In this document: piece by piece, positions 54,901-64,000 of the stretch
Layout of the letters: the number at the start of each line of letters is the position of its first letter
Numbering within the stretch: the stretch's first letter is position 1
From: Serinus canaria
Taxonomy: Eukaryota > Chordata > Aves > Passeriformes > Fringillidae
Direction: 5' to 3'
NCBI RefSeq assembly: GCF_022539315.1
Contig: NC_066316.1
Span: forward strand, 62,849,994 to 62,913,993
DNA length: 64,000 nt
Translations under genes and position numbers: made by a program
The notes under the pieces: generated by a model
Databases searched by the model: none
What the model was told of the DNA's origin: nothing
The model's input: only the letters and a program-made list of their open reading frames with translations

Positions 54901-57900
54901 TTCAGGTATTTTCCCAAGTGCTCTACTTCATCATAACTGCATCACAATAACCTGATGATAACAAGTACATCACTCTGTGCTGGTTTTGGCTGGCTTGGGG
55001 TAATTTTCTTCATAGCAGCAAACATGGGGCTGTTTTGGACTTGTGCAGTTGTGGTGCAGTGCTGGCAATACAGAGATGTTTCTGTTACTCCTGAGCAATG
55101 CTTACACATGGAGTCAAGGGCTTTTCTGCTTCTCACCTCACTCCACCAGACAGTTGGCTGCACAAACATTGAGAGGGCACACACACAGCTGGGAGAGTTA
55201 TCCCCACCTCACCAAAGGAGCATTCCATATCATATGGTGGTCATGCTTAGCACATAAAACTGAGGGAAAGAAGAAGGAAGTTGGGGAGGGATGTTCAGAA
55301 CGATGGCATTTGTCTTCCCAAGTCATCATTACATGCGATGGGGCCTTGCTTTCCTGGGGATGGCCATACACCTGGCTGCCTATCGGGAATGGTAAATGAA
55401 TTCCCAGTTTGGCTTTGCTTGTGTGTGTAGCTTTGACTTTAAACTGGCCTCATCTCAACCAATGAGTCTTCTCACTTTTACTCTCCCAACTCACTTCCAC
55501 ATCCTGACATAGGGGGGAATGAGCAAGTGGCTGTGTGGGGCTAACTTGTTGGCTGGAGTTAACCACAACATGCTGTATTTCTATTTGCCATCTATATCCA
55601 CTTGACTCAGTAACAGCAGAGCACATTTCAGAAGCATAACAAATGTGTTTACAGGTTTGCCCCATTCTCTTGGGTGTTCTCTTGGTTCTGAAACAAGCTA
55701 CATAAATGAGTAGTTTCCTACATTGCTGACGGTAAAGTCAAAGTATGCTCTGCACTTCTAATACTCACTTGCAAATTGTCATATTACATAACTCAAGCTT
55801 TTTTGCCACCTGTGAAACTTTACTATAATGAGAGCAAAGTAGATAAAAAAGCCTTGTCAAATCCCCCAAAATATCTTTAAACAAGCTCAAGATATAAATG
55901 AAAGCAGGGCAATTTGTCTCCATAAAATCCGAACTTATTTACACCCATAATTCCGCATTAAAATTTGACATGAACTTAGCTTTTTATCAATACTGAATAA
56001 TACAGGTTTTCCACATACTGGCTCTTCACTAACCTTCCTTTTAATGTGTTCCAGCAAGTCCTCCCGGCCCTGCCTAAAATATGCATGCCGAAACTCTACT
56101 GGACCGTCTCGCTCCAGTTTGACAATTCCAGAATCAACATGGACAACTTTACGGAAGCCATCTTTAAAAAAAAGAAAAGAAAAACCTCAAAACCCACATT
56201 AAGAAATTCAAAGTATGCTGTCCCAACAATCCTTTTACCAATTTTGAGGATAAGACAGTATCCTAGTTGCAGAGAACACAAAGCACCTGCTCAAAGGAAA
56301 TTGTAACTTAACTTTTACATACAGGATTTAGAACTATGCTAGAATGCAAAAATCCAGGAACTTACACATGTTTAACTGTCTGACAAAGCTTGCCATGTTG
56401 TTATGCTTGAAGTACTTGGGAAGAATTTCTTTTGCAAATCTCTGTTCATCCAACACCAAGAAACTCTTTCCATTCTAAAACGAGAGAGACACATTAAGCT
56501 ACTTAAAAACCATAGCAGAAAACACACTGGGCTTTTAGAATTAATCACCAGATTGGAATGTTTCCTTTGTGCATGCAGCACATTACAGATCTGCTTGCCA
56601 ACAATTTTCCAAAACAAAAAGGGCACAAACCTTGCAGTTGTGCAAAGCAACTGAGTACTATCAATTTACATCATCACCTGTATCTGAAGGCAAACATCTC
56701 TATTGTTACACACTGCTTAAAGAGATGAAATAATTGTTTACCAGCTTCACTACTGGACAATACTTTAATTTTGAATGTAGTTTTGAAACCCTGGTAATGA
56801 ATCTTAACAAAGAACGTGAGCAAGGAAAAAATATCAACAACCAGCTGACAGTCCCATCTGCTTTCCAGTATAAAAGCATGATTGGTTTGATAGGATCTGT
56901 AGAGCAGATGAAGCTGTCAAAGAGGTGAGGATGTCCATTGAGTTTTGGAGTTATCAAAAAGGTAGCCACCTAAAGCAAGATTCCCCTTCTGGAATGCCAA
57001 TTGCGAGGAAAGTCTGATCTTCCCTGATCTTAATCCACAGGCTTCAACTAAAATAGAAGGATCAGCTCTTTGTTCTTCAATGACTGCACTCCATTTAAAC
57101 TACAGGGCAAGTAATTGGCAGAATGCAAATTACCTACTTCAAAATGGTTTAGGTTTTGTCCACACATCCACAATACTCTCACCCTGTAGTTAATAAAAAG
57201 TCTTATCTTAAACAAATGTCAACACTTTGCCTGCATCTTCTTAAGAGGCCTTTTTAGTTTAGTGAGTCACTTCTCTTATCCTCAAATGCCAGCAGATCTG
57301 TGATCCCAAGAAGCTTAAAGAACCAACTACATGACCATATGAAGGTCCTTGTTCAAAGGCAGGTGTCCTTGTTTCAGCTAGGATATAATTAATTTTTTTC
57401 TTAGTAGCTAGTAGAGTGCCGAGTTTTGGATTCAGTGAGAGAATGTTGATAGTAAGTTGAAGCTTTAGTTGTTGTTGAGCAGTCAAGGTCTTTTCAGCTT
57501 CCCAAGCACTGCCAGCATGCAGGCACACAAGAAGCTGGAAGGGTGCACAGCCAGTACAACTGACCCAAACTGGGCAAAGGGATATTCCATATCAGAGAAC
57601 CTTGTGCCCAATATATAAACTGGGGGAGTTAGCCAGCAGGAGGGCCAACTGCTGTTTTCGGATGGGGTGAGTACTCGCCTGCAGGAGGTAAGCAATTATA
57701 TTGGGCATTTGTTTCTCTTGTGTTTTTTCTTTCTGTTTTATTATTGCTATCACATACCTTACTTCACTTCAGTTTTAAATGGTTATCTCAACCCATGAGT
57801 TTTACTTTCTCTACCAGGGGGTGGGGAAGTGAGCAAGCGGCTGAGCTGTACTTAGTTACTAGTGGGGGTTAAACCACAACAGCTTGTTCCAGCAAATCAG

Positions 57901-59958
57901 CAGGGAGCATAAGAAACAGGATGTTACAAATGGCTCTCCACTGGATGACTTAAGCACTTAACACTGAGAAGAAGGTAGGGAGATAAAAACTTCCAGTAAT
58001 GCCTACCTACCTCCTGCTGGGAAGCAATCAGTGGAAGAAAAAGGGGAAAACAAAAGAAATGGCAAGAACAGACTATTTTAGCCAATGCAGTGTGAGAAAT
58101 TCACAAACTGAAGGTGCTGAACCAAGTGACATTACAGTGACCTGTGACACCAACAGACAACTTCCATGTGATGCCTCACTTTATCATCACCTTGACATTG
58201 TCCAGGCCTAGCACATAAAAATATGGGAAACATATCCACAAGCTCTTGTTGCCCTGACAGTCATTTACAGCAAAGCTGTACAGACGTTAAGCCTGTAAGC
58301 TTTACTACACAGCAAATCGTCAACGATTGTCAACTCCTGGTGCCAATGACTCCAGCATACAGCAGTCTTCCAAGTGCTTCATTTGGTACTTGGAAGCAAT
58401 ACATACCACAAGCAATCCCAATACCTCCCCCCACAAGAACTGCTGGTTGCTAACAATATCAACTGTGATGGAGGGACCTTCCCCTCTAGAAACAGCCTTG
58501 GAGAATCTCAAACAATTATTTTTACTGTTTTTAATTAAAAGAATAACACAAGGATACCTACAGAGGTATTGGTATGTTTACTTTAGATAAACATAAACAA
58601 TGGATTTGGAAATACTCCATTAAAAGCATAAGGCATCTAATTAGCATTTTTTAATGTAGACAGTATCAATCTTCATAAAGCCTTTAATACCTCTCTTCCA
58701 AAAAAAAAAAAAAACAACCAAAAAAAAAAACCCCAGAAAACCCCAAAAACACCACCAAAAAAAAAAATTCCCATCCTAAAACAAAACAAAACGAAAAAAC
58801 AAAATAAAGAAAAGCTGCCATAATCTACTGAGCCCTCCTGCTTCCCTCCTTGGGAAGTCTTGGCTGAAGGTACTGGTAAACCATTTTCACTAAGACATTT
58901 AATTATTTCTAGAGCATTTAAAATAAGAAGCTCTCAGTTGAGTTTAACTCAATACCATTTAAAGATATTGAGAATAAGATTTTATTGAAAACAGCATTTA
59001 GGGAAAAAATAAAGAAGCTATTATTAAAACATTTGCTTAGACCTGTCAATGATGCTCACTGCAGCAACTTGCCAGCCCTTCATCGTACTGTAAGAAGACT
59101 GGTGCCCAGTTCGACTTCCCCCGTGGCCCATCCCCTTCCCGCCACCCCAGCAGGTGACACCGAGCCCGGGAAGCCCCCGACCATGCCCCACGTGGCCGCC
59201 CCCCACTGCTCCTGCGGGATCCGGCCCCGTGGGCAGCACACAGGAAACAAAACCAGGCCTGAGCACGCCGCTCTTGCCATTCTCCGGAGCTCTCCCGCAG
59301 CCCCGGCTAACAGAGGGCGAGCCCCATTCCTAGCGCACCCACCACCCCGCGGGGGGAAATTCCCCCCCCCCCCCCAGCTCTACATTCCCCACACGCCGGC
59401 TCCTTAACCGCACGGCAAAATCCACCGGCTCCCGGGCCCCTTCCCAGCCCCACGGACGCCCGGGCCCGCTCAGTCAGAGCCGCCAGACAGACACCCCCAC
59501 CCTCCGCAGCGACGCTGGGGACGCGCCCCCAGGGCGGGCAGCGGAGCTCCTACTCAACATTTAAAAAACAAGGGAGAGGCTGAGGCGAGCCGGCCTCTGC
59601 CGAGAAGCTCAGCCCAGCCCAGCCCGAGCCCAATCAAGCCATGTGGCCGTGCCCTGATTTTTCGTACTCCCCACAGGCACGCCGGGGCCCCCAGCAGACC
59701 CCGATACCGGCCGGAGGGAAGCGCAGGGTGATGGCGGGGGCTCCGCCACACGCGGGCGGGTATGAGGCGGGGGGGGGAGTGGGGGGTGGCGACCTGGCTC
59801 CAGGTGATAAGCTGGTTGCTGGGGGTCTCGCCCAGCAGAGCCCACAGCTTGCTCAGGAAGGCCGGGACCCCCGGGCTGGCGAAGGGAGGCGACGGCTGCT
59901 GGGGAGGCTGCGGGGGCGGTGGTAGCGGCGACTGCTGCTGCTGCTGTTGCTGCTTCAT
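45642..59958 (-). CDS. HSF2: HSF2, heat shock factor 2 (13 coding exons, 579 aa)
   Basis: Exons in transcript order: 59958-59794, 56474-56366, 56161-56034, 54686-54562, 52582-52507, 51353-51292, 51177-51093, 50271-50102, 48825-48547, 47978-47873, 47019-46960, 46353-46269, 45931-45642. They total 1740 nt in one open frame. HSF2 is a nuclear trimeric transcription factor that binds heat-shock elements in stress and development. Seen: a polyQ/P-rich N-terminus (1-30); the winged-helix DNA-binding domain (about 31-134) with recognition segment [11 protein letters not shown] at 84-94; the HR-A/B coiled coil (about 140-215); a basic LKRKR stretch at 218-222; acidic DIVIYDV and [13 protein letters not shown] motifs; the HR-C-like [19 protein letters not shown] near 403; and a conserved C-terminal activation region ([20 protein letters not shown]). 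VKLE at 105-108 keeps the psi-K-x-E sumoylation form. Human HSF2 is recalled as 536 aa. HSF1 and HSF4 fit less well. Confidence 0.96.
46269..46353 (-). CDS. HSF2: HSF2 coding exon 12
   Basis: Encodes [20 protein letters not shown] to KPRS (456-483) plus one base of Asp484. It is hydrophilic and poorly conserved, but sits between two well-supported exons with matching phase. The acceptor is CCCAG and the donor GTTAGT. Confidence 0.88.
46960..47019 (-). CDS. HSF2: HSF2 coding exon 11 (probable alternative cassette exon)
   Basis: A 60-nt, phase 0/0 exon encoding [20 protein letters not shown] (436-455). It matches the mammalian cassette exon that separates HSF2-alpha from HSF2-beta, recalled as 54 nt. 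The acceptor is ATTCAG and the donor GTAAGT. Skipping it leaves the frame intact (559 aa). It was too short for an ORF scan and was found by homology. Confidence 0.92.
47220..47540 (+). mobile_element. Probable decayed CR1 fragment in HSF2 intron 10
   Basis: The + strand includes gcaagtgacaccaagctgga, resembling the CR1 (D)DTKLGG coding segment, followed by cagggaggaaggttctt-type sequence. Diverged and interrupted by stops. It lies 200 bp upstream (in HSF2 direction) of the alternative exon 11. Confidence 0.5.
47873..47978 (-). CDS. HSF2: HSF2 coding exon 10 (HR-C-like)
   Basis: Completes Lys400 and encodes [20 protein letters not shown] to DLLVD (401-435), the conserved hydrophobic repeat C region. 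The acceptor is TCTAG and the donor GTAATT. Confidence 0.95.
48547..48825 (-). CDS. HSF2: HSF2 coding exon 9
   Basis: Completes Asn307 and encodes residues 308-399: [20 protein letters not shown], then a Ser/Asp-rich region, [14 protein letters not shown] and [18 protein letters not shown]. The acceptor is followed by a tandem CTGTAG hexamer that offers in-frame alternative acceptors. Confidence 0.94.
48811..48827 (-). promoter_or_regulatory. HSF2: Tandem splice acceptors at HSF2 exon 9
   Basis: On the HSF2 strand the boundary reads ACAG then CTGTAG, CTGTAG, CTACC. Besides the assigned acceptor (exon from 48825), AGs six and twelve nt downstream keep the frame and still supply a leading C, removing two or four residues. 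Confidence 0.5.
50102..50271 (-). CDS. HSF2: HSF2 coding exon 8 (acidic region)
   Basis: Encodes residues 251-306 plus two bases of Asn307. It includes [20 protein letters not shown] and an acidic stretch [15 protein letters not shown] that is longer than recalled for human. The acceptor is CTCAG and the donor GTAAGA. Confidence 0.94.
51093..51177 (-). CDS. HSF2: HSF2 coding exon 7
   Basis: Completes Arg222 and encodes [20 protein letters not shown] to SSHH (223-250), matching the post-HR-B segment of vertebrate HSF2. The acceptor is GCAG and the donor GTAAGT. Confidence 0.94.
51292..51353 (-). CDS. HSF2: HSF2 coding exon 6 (HR-B, basic stretch)
   Basis: Encodes [20 protein letters not shown] (202-221) plus two bases of Arg222. 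It has the HR-B heptads and the basic LKRKR nuclear-localisation-like stretch. The donor is GTAAAT. Confidence 0.95.
52507..52582 (-). CDS. HSF2: HSF2 coding exon 5 (HR-A/B)
   Basis: Completes Arg176 and encodes [20 protein letters not shown] to VIRK (177-201), a heptad-rich coiled-coil segment. The acceptor is AACAG and the donor GTAAGG. Confidence 0.96.
53560..53640 (+). mobile_element. Short CR1 3' end fragment in HSF2 intron 4
   Basis: ggacctgatggccttctgag followed by gttccttttaacccaaatat matches the last part of a CR1 3' end. Confidence 0.6.
54562..54686 (-). CDS. HSF2: HSF2 coding exon 4 (linker and HR-A start)
   Basis: Encodes residues 135-175, [20 protein letters not shown] onward to LSLLK, plus two bases of Arg176. 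This is the start of the trimerisation coiled coil. The donor is GTAAGT. Confidence 0.95.
54976..55570 (+). mobile_element. Solo LTR of an avian endogenous retrovirus, HSF2 intron 3
   Basis: It begins TGTGCTGGTTTTGGCTGG and ends GGAGTTAACCACAACA, i.e. TG...CA boundaries, about 595 bp. Internally it has tctgcttctcacctcactcc, gtcatgcttagcacataaaa (TATA-like), tttgtcttcccaagtcatca and gcaagtggctgtgtgggg, in the order recalled for a common avian ERV LTR. No retroviral coding sequence is adjacent. No clear target-site duplication was found. Antisense to HSF2. Confidence 0.85.
56034..56161 (-). CDS. HSF2: HSF2 coding exon 3 (end of DNA-binding domain)
   Basis: Completes Tyr92 and encodes [20 protein letters not shown] to HIKRK, residues 93-134. 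VKLE carries the psi-K-x-E pattern corresponding to human Lys82. The donor is GTTAGT. Confidence 0.96.
56366..56474 (-). CDS. HSF2: HSF2 coding exon 2 (DNA-binding domain)
   Basis: Encodes residues 56-91 ([20 protein letters not shown] onward to VRQLNM) plus one base of Tyr92. It contains most of the winged-helix core and the recognition helix. The acceptor is TTTTAG and the donor GTAAGT. Confidence 0.96.
57364..57881 (+). mobile_element. Related, more decayed solo LTR, HSF2 intron 1
   Basis: It begins TGTCCTTGTTTCAGCTAGGA and ends GGGGTTAAACCACAACA. It shares tcttagtagctagta, a TATATAAACTGGGGGA block and tgagcaagcggctgag with the LTR at 54976. No coding sequence is attached and no target-site duplication is evident. 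Same orientation as the other LTR, antisense to HSF2. Confidence 0.8.
58698..58810. repeat. A-rich low-complexity tract
   Basis: Long A runs interrupted by CC and CCC units in HSF2 intron 1; it is U-rich in the HSF2 pre-mRNA. Confidence 0.9.
59366..59380. repeat. Poly-C run
   Basis: A run of C within the HSF2 CpG island (intron 1), read as poly-G in the HSF2 pre-mRNA. Confidence 0.9.
59794..59958 (-). CDS. HSF2: HSF2 coding exon 1 (start codon, polyQ/P, start of DNA-binding domain)
   Basis: Encodes residues 1-55: MK, seven Gln, a Pro/Gln-rich stretch to about 30, then [20 protein letters not shown] to ITWSQ. The first in-frame ATG has A at -3. The junction after WSQ is where HSF-family exon 1 ends. 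The donor (CAG|GTCGCC) is weak; see findings. Confidence 0.92.
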
Positions 59959-60112
59959 TGTCGCTGAGGAGTCTCCGGGGCCTCTGTCCTGGAGGGAGCA
60001 CAACCAGACCGGCCTGACCCCACCCCTCGCCCCCACTCCGCATGCGCGGCGGCCCCGCAGCTCGCGTGCGTGCCGGCCCCGCCCCTTCCCCCTGCGGCTT
60101 ACATAACGTCCC

Positions 60113-60133
60113 CACGTGCTCCGCCCTCACGTG
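60113..60133. promoter_or_regulatory. Paired CACGTG E-boxes upstream of HSF2
   Basis: Two perfect palindromic CACGTG motifs start 15 bp apart, about 160 bp upstream of the HSF2 ATG. CACGTG is the USF/MYC-MAX class site; which protein binds is inference. Confidence 0.6.
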
Positions 60134-60360
60134 TCACAACAGCGCCGGCACGGGGGGGGACGGGGCCAATAGCGGCGCCCCTCGCGACGGAGGGCGGGGC
60201 CGCGTCGCGCGGGCGCACGTTCCCGGCGGGGCCGCGGCGCGTGGCGAGGGGCGGGCCCGCGGCTGAGGGAGCGGGAGGGTGTGCGGGAGCGCTCGCGCTC
60301 TCGCTCCCGCTCCCGCTCCCGGGGAAAGGCGGGCGAGTGCCCCGAGCGGGCCTTCTAAGG

Positions 60361-63300
60361 CCTTATCCCAGCCTAGCGTTTCCGAATCGTCTGGAAGAAA
60401 GGTGAAGAGTAGCTAGTCAGCTCACAAACATGAGTTCCCAGTGCGTATGCGCAACAGGAACATCTAAACCAACTCCCCAAAAGCATGTCAGGCAGGCCCT
60501 AAGCAGACCCCTCTGCACAGCAACTTGTGTTCAGGCTTCAGACTTACCAGCTGCTGAAACTGAAAAGAAACTGGGTATCTCAAGGAAAACAGCCTAATGA
60601 ATGGTGAAATACACTTTTTTTTTTTGATACTCTGCTAAGTATTTTGCAAAACTTGATGACATTAACTGCAGCTAGCTCTTAAGAAGTTGTTCTGTTGAAC
60701 TAAAATTAGTGTTTTCACAACAAACATTCATCGACTGGTAGTGTTACTAATATTTTGTGGAAATTTCTCAAAAAACTCTCAAAATGTCTCGCTGAGTTTT
60801 ACCTGCTTCAGTTTACAGTGAAAATGAAGCACGATAGCACAGGGACAATAACAGAACCTTTAGCGGAGTAGGTGGCAGGATAATTAAGTTCAATATTTCT
60901 GTTTCAAGCTGTGTATCACACAGCTTCCCTTTTGTCACAGCATCAGCAGCCTACTACAGCCTGCAAACCCTTTAACATTCACTAGATGATTCCTGAGAGA
61001 AGTCACAGTTGCTAACTTTATGGCTCAGCTTTTCAGGGTTAATATTTGGAGTGAGAAAACTTATATGAATGCCTTTCGAATTTAAGCACACATTTAAAGT
61101 AATTTTCCAAGTAATTTTTCATCCTGACGTCCATGTGCAGCAAGCTCTCACCGGATTCCATTTATCCAGATACAGATGCTAGATAAGCAGAGAGAAGAAT
61201 ATGGTTGTGACTTAATCTGGACTCAGTATTGCATCTTATATTTCTTGTTTACAACTTCCATTTGAAAAGAGAAGTTGGTTTGCAGAATTGTTGGACAGTA
61301 TTTCAGAAGGTAAACCTCTATATTGTTGTCTTTGGCTGAGACAGAAGTGGAACCATGCACTTAATTTTTTTCATTTCCCTAGTAGATTGAGCATCACCAT
61401 GGTGAAGAAATCTGCTGGGTAACTCGATTTCCAATGTCTTACAGTTGAGGCAAGTCTTTAAACCTTTCTTTCTAAACCTCAGTTTAGAAAAAAGGTTTCT
61501 TCTGAAGCCTTAAGGCTTAAGAACTGGAAGTTATTTATTAATACTGAACATAAAGTGTTAGCAATGTACAACTCGAGTAAGGCTTTCATTTTGTTTTTAT
61601 TTTACTGTCTTATGAGGTCTGAGCACAAGGTAATTGCTTGTCCCTCTTCATAAAGCTTTTGGTTACATTATTTTACAATGCAGCCATTACAAAACTCACC
61701 AGTCTTTAATCTGGAGCTATTTGACTTCCCAGTTTCTTCATAAGCAGTCTGTAATCTTTTTCCACACTGCAGTAAAAATTTCCTCCACCTAGCTTGCAGA
61801 AATCTGGTAATTATCAGCTCTGAGACAGGTCAAGCTATTTAAATCTTCCATGATGCAGTTCTCACCCTCCCCTCTCCAGAAAAACATAACACTTTAAAAC
61901 TTCACTGTACTGTGAAATGTTCGGAATTCAGATCTCTTCCCATATCCCTGAACTAACCTCTCAAGCCCCAGCAGATTGTGCTCCTCCTGAGCCTCATTCC
62001 CCCTCCCTTAGTCCCATAGTTCCCCCAAATGTCAGAGTTCTGACTAAGACCTAGTGCTCAGGGACTAAGGGAGCACTGCCAACAGGAAACATCTGATTTC
62101 CAGTGGTTTTTTTTCCACAGCTTTCATGGAGAGGCTACATAGTTAGCAGCACCTCAAATCTGGGCAGGAGGCCAAAGAATAAAGTTAGATAGCTGTTCAT
62201 ATCACTGTCTGTTTGTTTTGACATCCCAGATGCCTAAAAATCACATCCATCACTGGTCTCTTCATCTCATGCTCGGGCAGCAGGCAGCCTCACAGCACTC
62301 CCATACTCTTATAGAATCTTTGGTCACTGATAGTCCAGTTTTTGATGTGCATTAAGAAAAATAATTTGGGATGGGGACTCTGTTCCACCGCACATTTATA
62401 AGTAGGGGTTGCAAGGCAGCCCTCATGTAACAATACTTTTCTGATACAAACTTAACCTATCTTCTCTGACTTCTATTTTCTTGCCCTACAATGGTATATG
62501 CAGTAGGGGTCAACAGCCCTGCTTGTGCCGTTGGTCTGGCTCTTGTAAGTCTGAAGTGCAATCTCTGTGAACTCCAGTTACAACAGACCCTGAGTAAAGC
62601 CTGAGTCAACTCCCCAAGGTATATCAGTCGGCAGATTTTCCTTAAGACAAACAGCATGATGCAAAACAAGAAACTGAAAATGACAGGAGAGACAAAGGCA
62701 GGGGGACAGATTTCAAGGCAATACCTTCCTCTTTTTGCAACCACTATTTGTCGGGCCTGAAAGGCCAGCATTTGAAGGTTATCTTTATTGATTCATCTAT
62801 ATTGATCCCTATGAAAGCAAGAGACAAATCAGAACCTGAGCTTGCACAAACATTACCCCTGGAACAAGCTCAGGCAGCCAGCCACAAGTAGGCCCTCTTG
62901 GATCAAACACTGCAGAGCACCTCATAGCCAAATTTAATGCAAGCCTTCCACCTTTAAAAATTATTACGCTACTTAAATGACTGAAAGTGTTCCTGGAGGA
63001 CCCAGCTCTGCATGCACTAGGATCTCCTTGAATCAAAAGTAGCCCTAAGAGGCCTAGCTTTAAATTAATCCTCCTTGAACCAAGGATGGTCTGAGATATC
63101 TGTATTTGTGATGAAACCAGCTAGAGTAGGCAAGGTAGATAACATTTCAGAGAGCTTCTATAGAGATTAATGTTGTGATTTAGGGCAAATGTTGGAGGAA
63201 TGAGGTACCTCCAAATGAGGTACCTCCAGAAAGCAAACCCAAGTGGCATCTCCCCCAAGTGGTTCAGGAAAAGATTTCCTTGGAGAAAAGTGGAAAAAAC

Positions 63301-64000
63301 TGTTTATTTAACAAGCAAAGTATGCACAAGCATAAAAAAAAGAAAATATTAAGCGATAAAACCTCTCATTTTTCTGAAGAGATGGCAAATTCTGCAAGTC
63401 CTTGTCATGGACTGTAGCTTGGCTCGCTCAGTCTCTTATCCATCCCTCCTGCACTGTAAAATGCCACGTCCCGGTCCCCAGTGGGCCACAGGTGTGAGCT
63501 GCTGGTGCTCTTCTGGGTTTTCAGTCCAGAGCAGGTTTGGACCGTTCCAAGAAAATGAAAAAACATAGTCCAGGGAACTTCACTGCCTCAACTAGCTAAA
63601 AAACACTAACTAAAAAGCAAAGGAGAGCTTTCTCCTGCTGTCCACCCATGCTGCAGACAACACAGCCCAGGAGAAAAAAATGCTGAAGCTCTCTATGTTT
63701 TGAAAACAACAGCCTCAGACATTCCACTGCTTCTCCTCCCCCCACTTCACTCTCAAATCTAGTTGTAAAGGTGCAAAACTTATTTCTGGGCTAAACAGAA
63801 GAATGGGCATACAATTCAGCATCACCAAGTCACCCTAAGACAATTAATTTTCCAAAGTAATATCTATTCAGTTAGTGTTATGCCATCCTTGTGCGTCTGA
63901 TTCAAGTACCACTCAGTGTTTTGGATGACTGAGTGATTAATTTTCCTTCTTAGGCCCTGCAGGAAGAACAGATGGCACAGTTAGCACACCAGACATTTAA
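60361..64000. other. Region upstream of HSF2, no gene recognised
   Basis: AT-rich unique sequence. Frames at 62457-62771 and 62809-63036 (-) show no family features. A 15-bp tandem duplication lies at 63199-63228. Confidence 0.55.
63199..63228. repeat. Perfect 15-bp tandem duplication
   Basis: AATGAGGTACCTCCA occurs twice in tandem. Each unit contains the palindrome GAGGTACCTC. Confidence 0.95.

Larger units (their letters stand above)
59080..60360 (-). promoter_or_regulatory. HSF2: CpG-island promoter of HSF2
   Basis: A GC- and CpG-rich block over HSF2 exon 1 and its upstream region. Upstream of the ATG are two CACGTG E-boxes (60113-60118 and 60128-60133), a CCAAT on the + strand (60166-60170), GC boxes near 60077 and 60190, and a CGCTCC/CCGCTC-type repeat near 60290-60320. 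No TATA box is evident. The transcription start is not determinable from sequence. Confidence 0.85.

Noticed and set aside
54942..55399. Open frames of 80-118 codons in the 54.9-55.4 kb region
   Set aside because: They fall inside a solo LTR, which is non-coding, and are open in several frames by chance.
59958..60036. In-frame N-terminal extension of HSF2 beginning at 60036
   Set aside because: The codon at 60036-60034 is GTG, not ATG. The first in-frame ATG is at 59958 and has an adequate context.

Overview
This is a vertebrate, almost certainly avian, nuclear window. Genes have short exons and long AT-rich introns, CpG islands mark promoters, and the dominant interspersed repeats are CR1 LINE fragments plus two related ERV long terminal repeats. 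No bacterial-style operon, CRISPR array, tRNA or rRNA gene was recognised. Two complete protein genes are present, facing each other tail to tail. SERINC1 is on the + strand (coding 27000-42862, ten coding exons, 461 codons plus stop). HSF2 is on the - strand (coding 59958-45642, thirteen coding exons, 579 codons plus stop). Every exon junction was checked for GT/AG and for frame continuity.

Layout: 1-26.5 kb holds no recognisable protein exon. It contains a CpG island at about 5.5-6.35 kb, CR1 fragments at about 10, 18.2, 20.6 and 22.2 kb, a perfect 19-bp inverted repeat at 8.23 kb, small tandem duplications and a CTCF-like motif near 24.04 kb. A CR1 3' end finishes at about 26.8 kb, directly against the SERINC1 CpG-island promoter. 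SERINC1 fills 27.0-45 kb. The 3' ends of SERINC1 and HSF2 meet at about 44.3-45.0 kb. HSF2 runs leftward from its CpG-island promoter (59.1-60.35 kb), and its introns hold both LTRs and CR1 pieces. 60.4-64 kb is non-coding as far as can be seen.

The HSF2-SERINC1 pairing matches the human 6q22.31 neighbourhood, where PKIB lies head to head with SERINC1 (recalled, not searched). By synteny PKIB would lie leftward on the - strand. No PKIB coding exon was recognised here, but the 5.5-6.35 kb CpG island has two good - strand splice donors and could be a PKIB 5' exon or promoter.

The two genes have unrelated jobs: SERINC1 is a multi-pass membrane protein of the serine-incorporator family and HSF2 is a heat-shock-family transcription factor. 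No new multi-gene system was found. The more notable points are lineage-specific coding differences (polyQ/polyP N-terminus of HSF2, a longer alternative HSF2 exon, a longer SERINC1 loop), splice and translation-control oddities in HSF2, and a template-switch-like palindrome.
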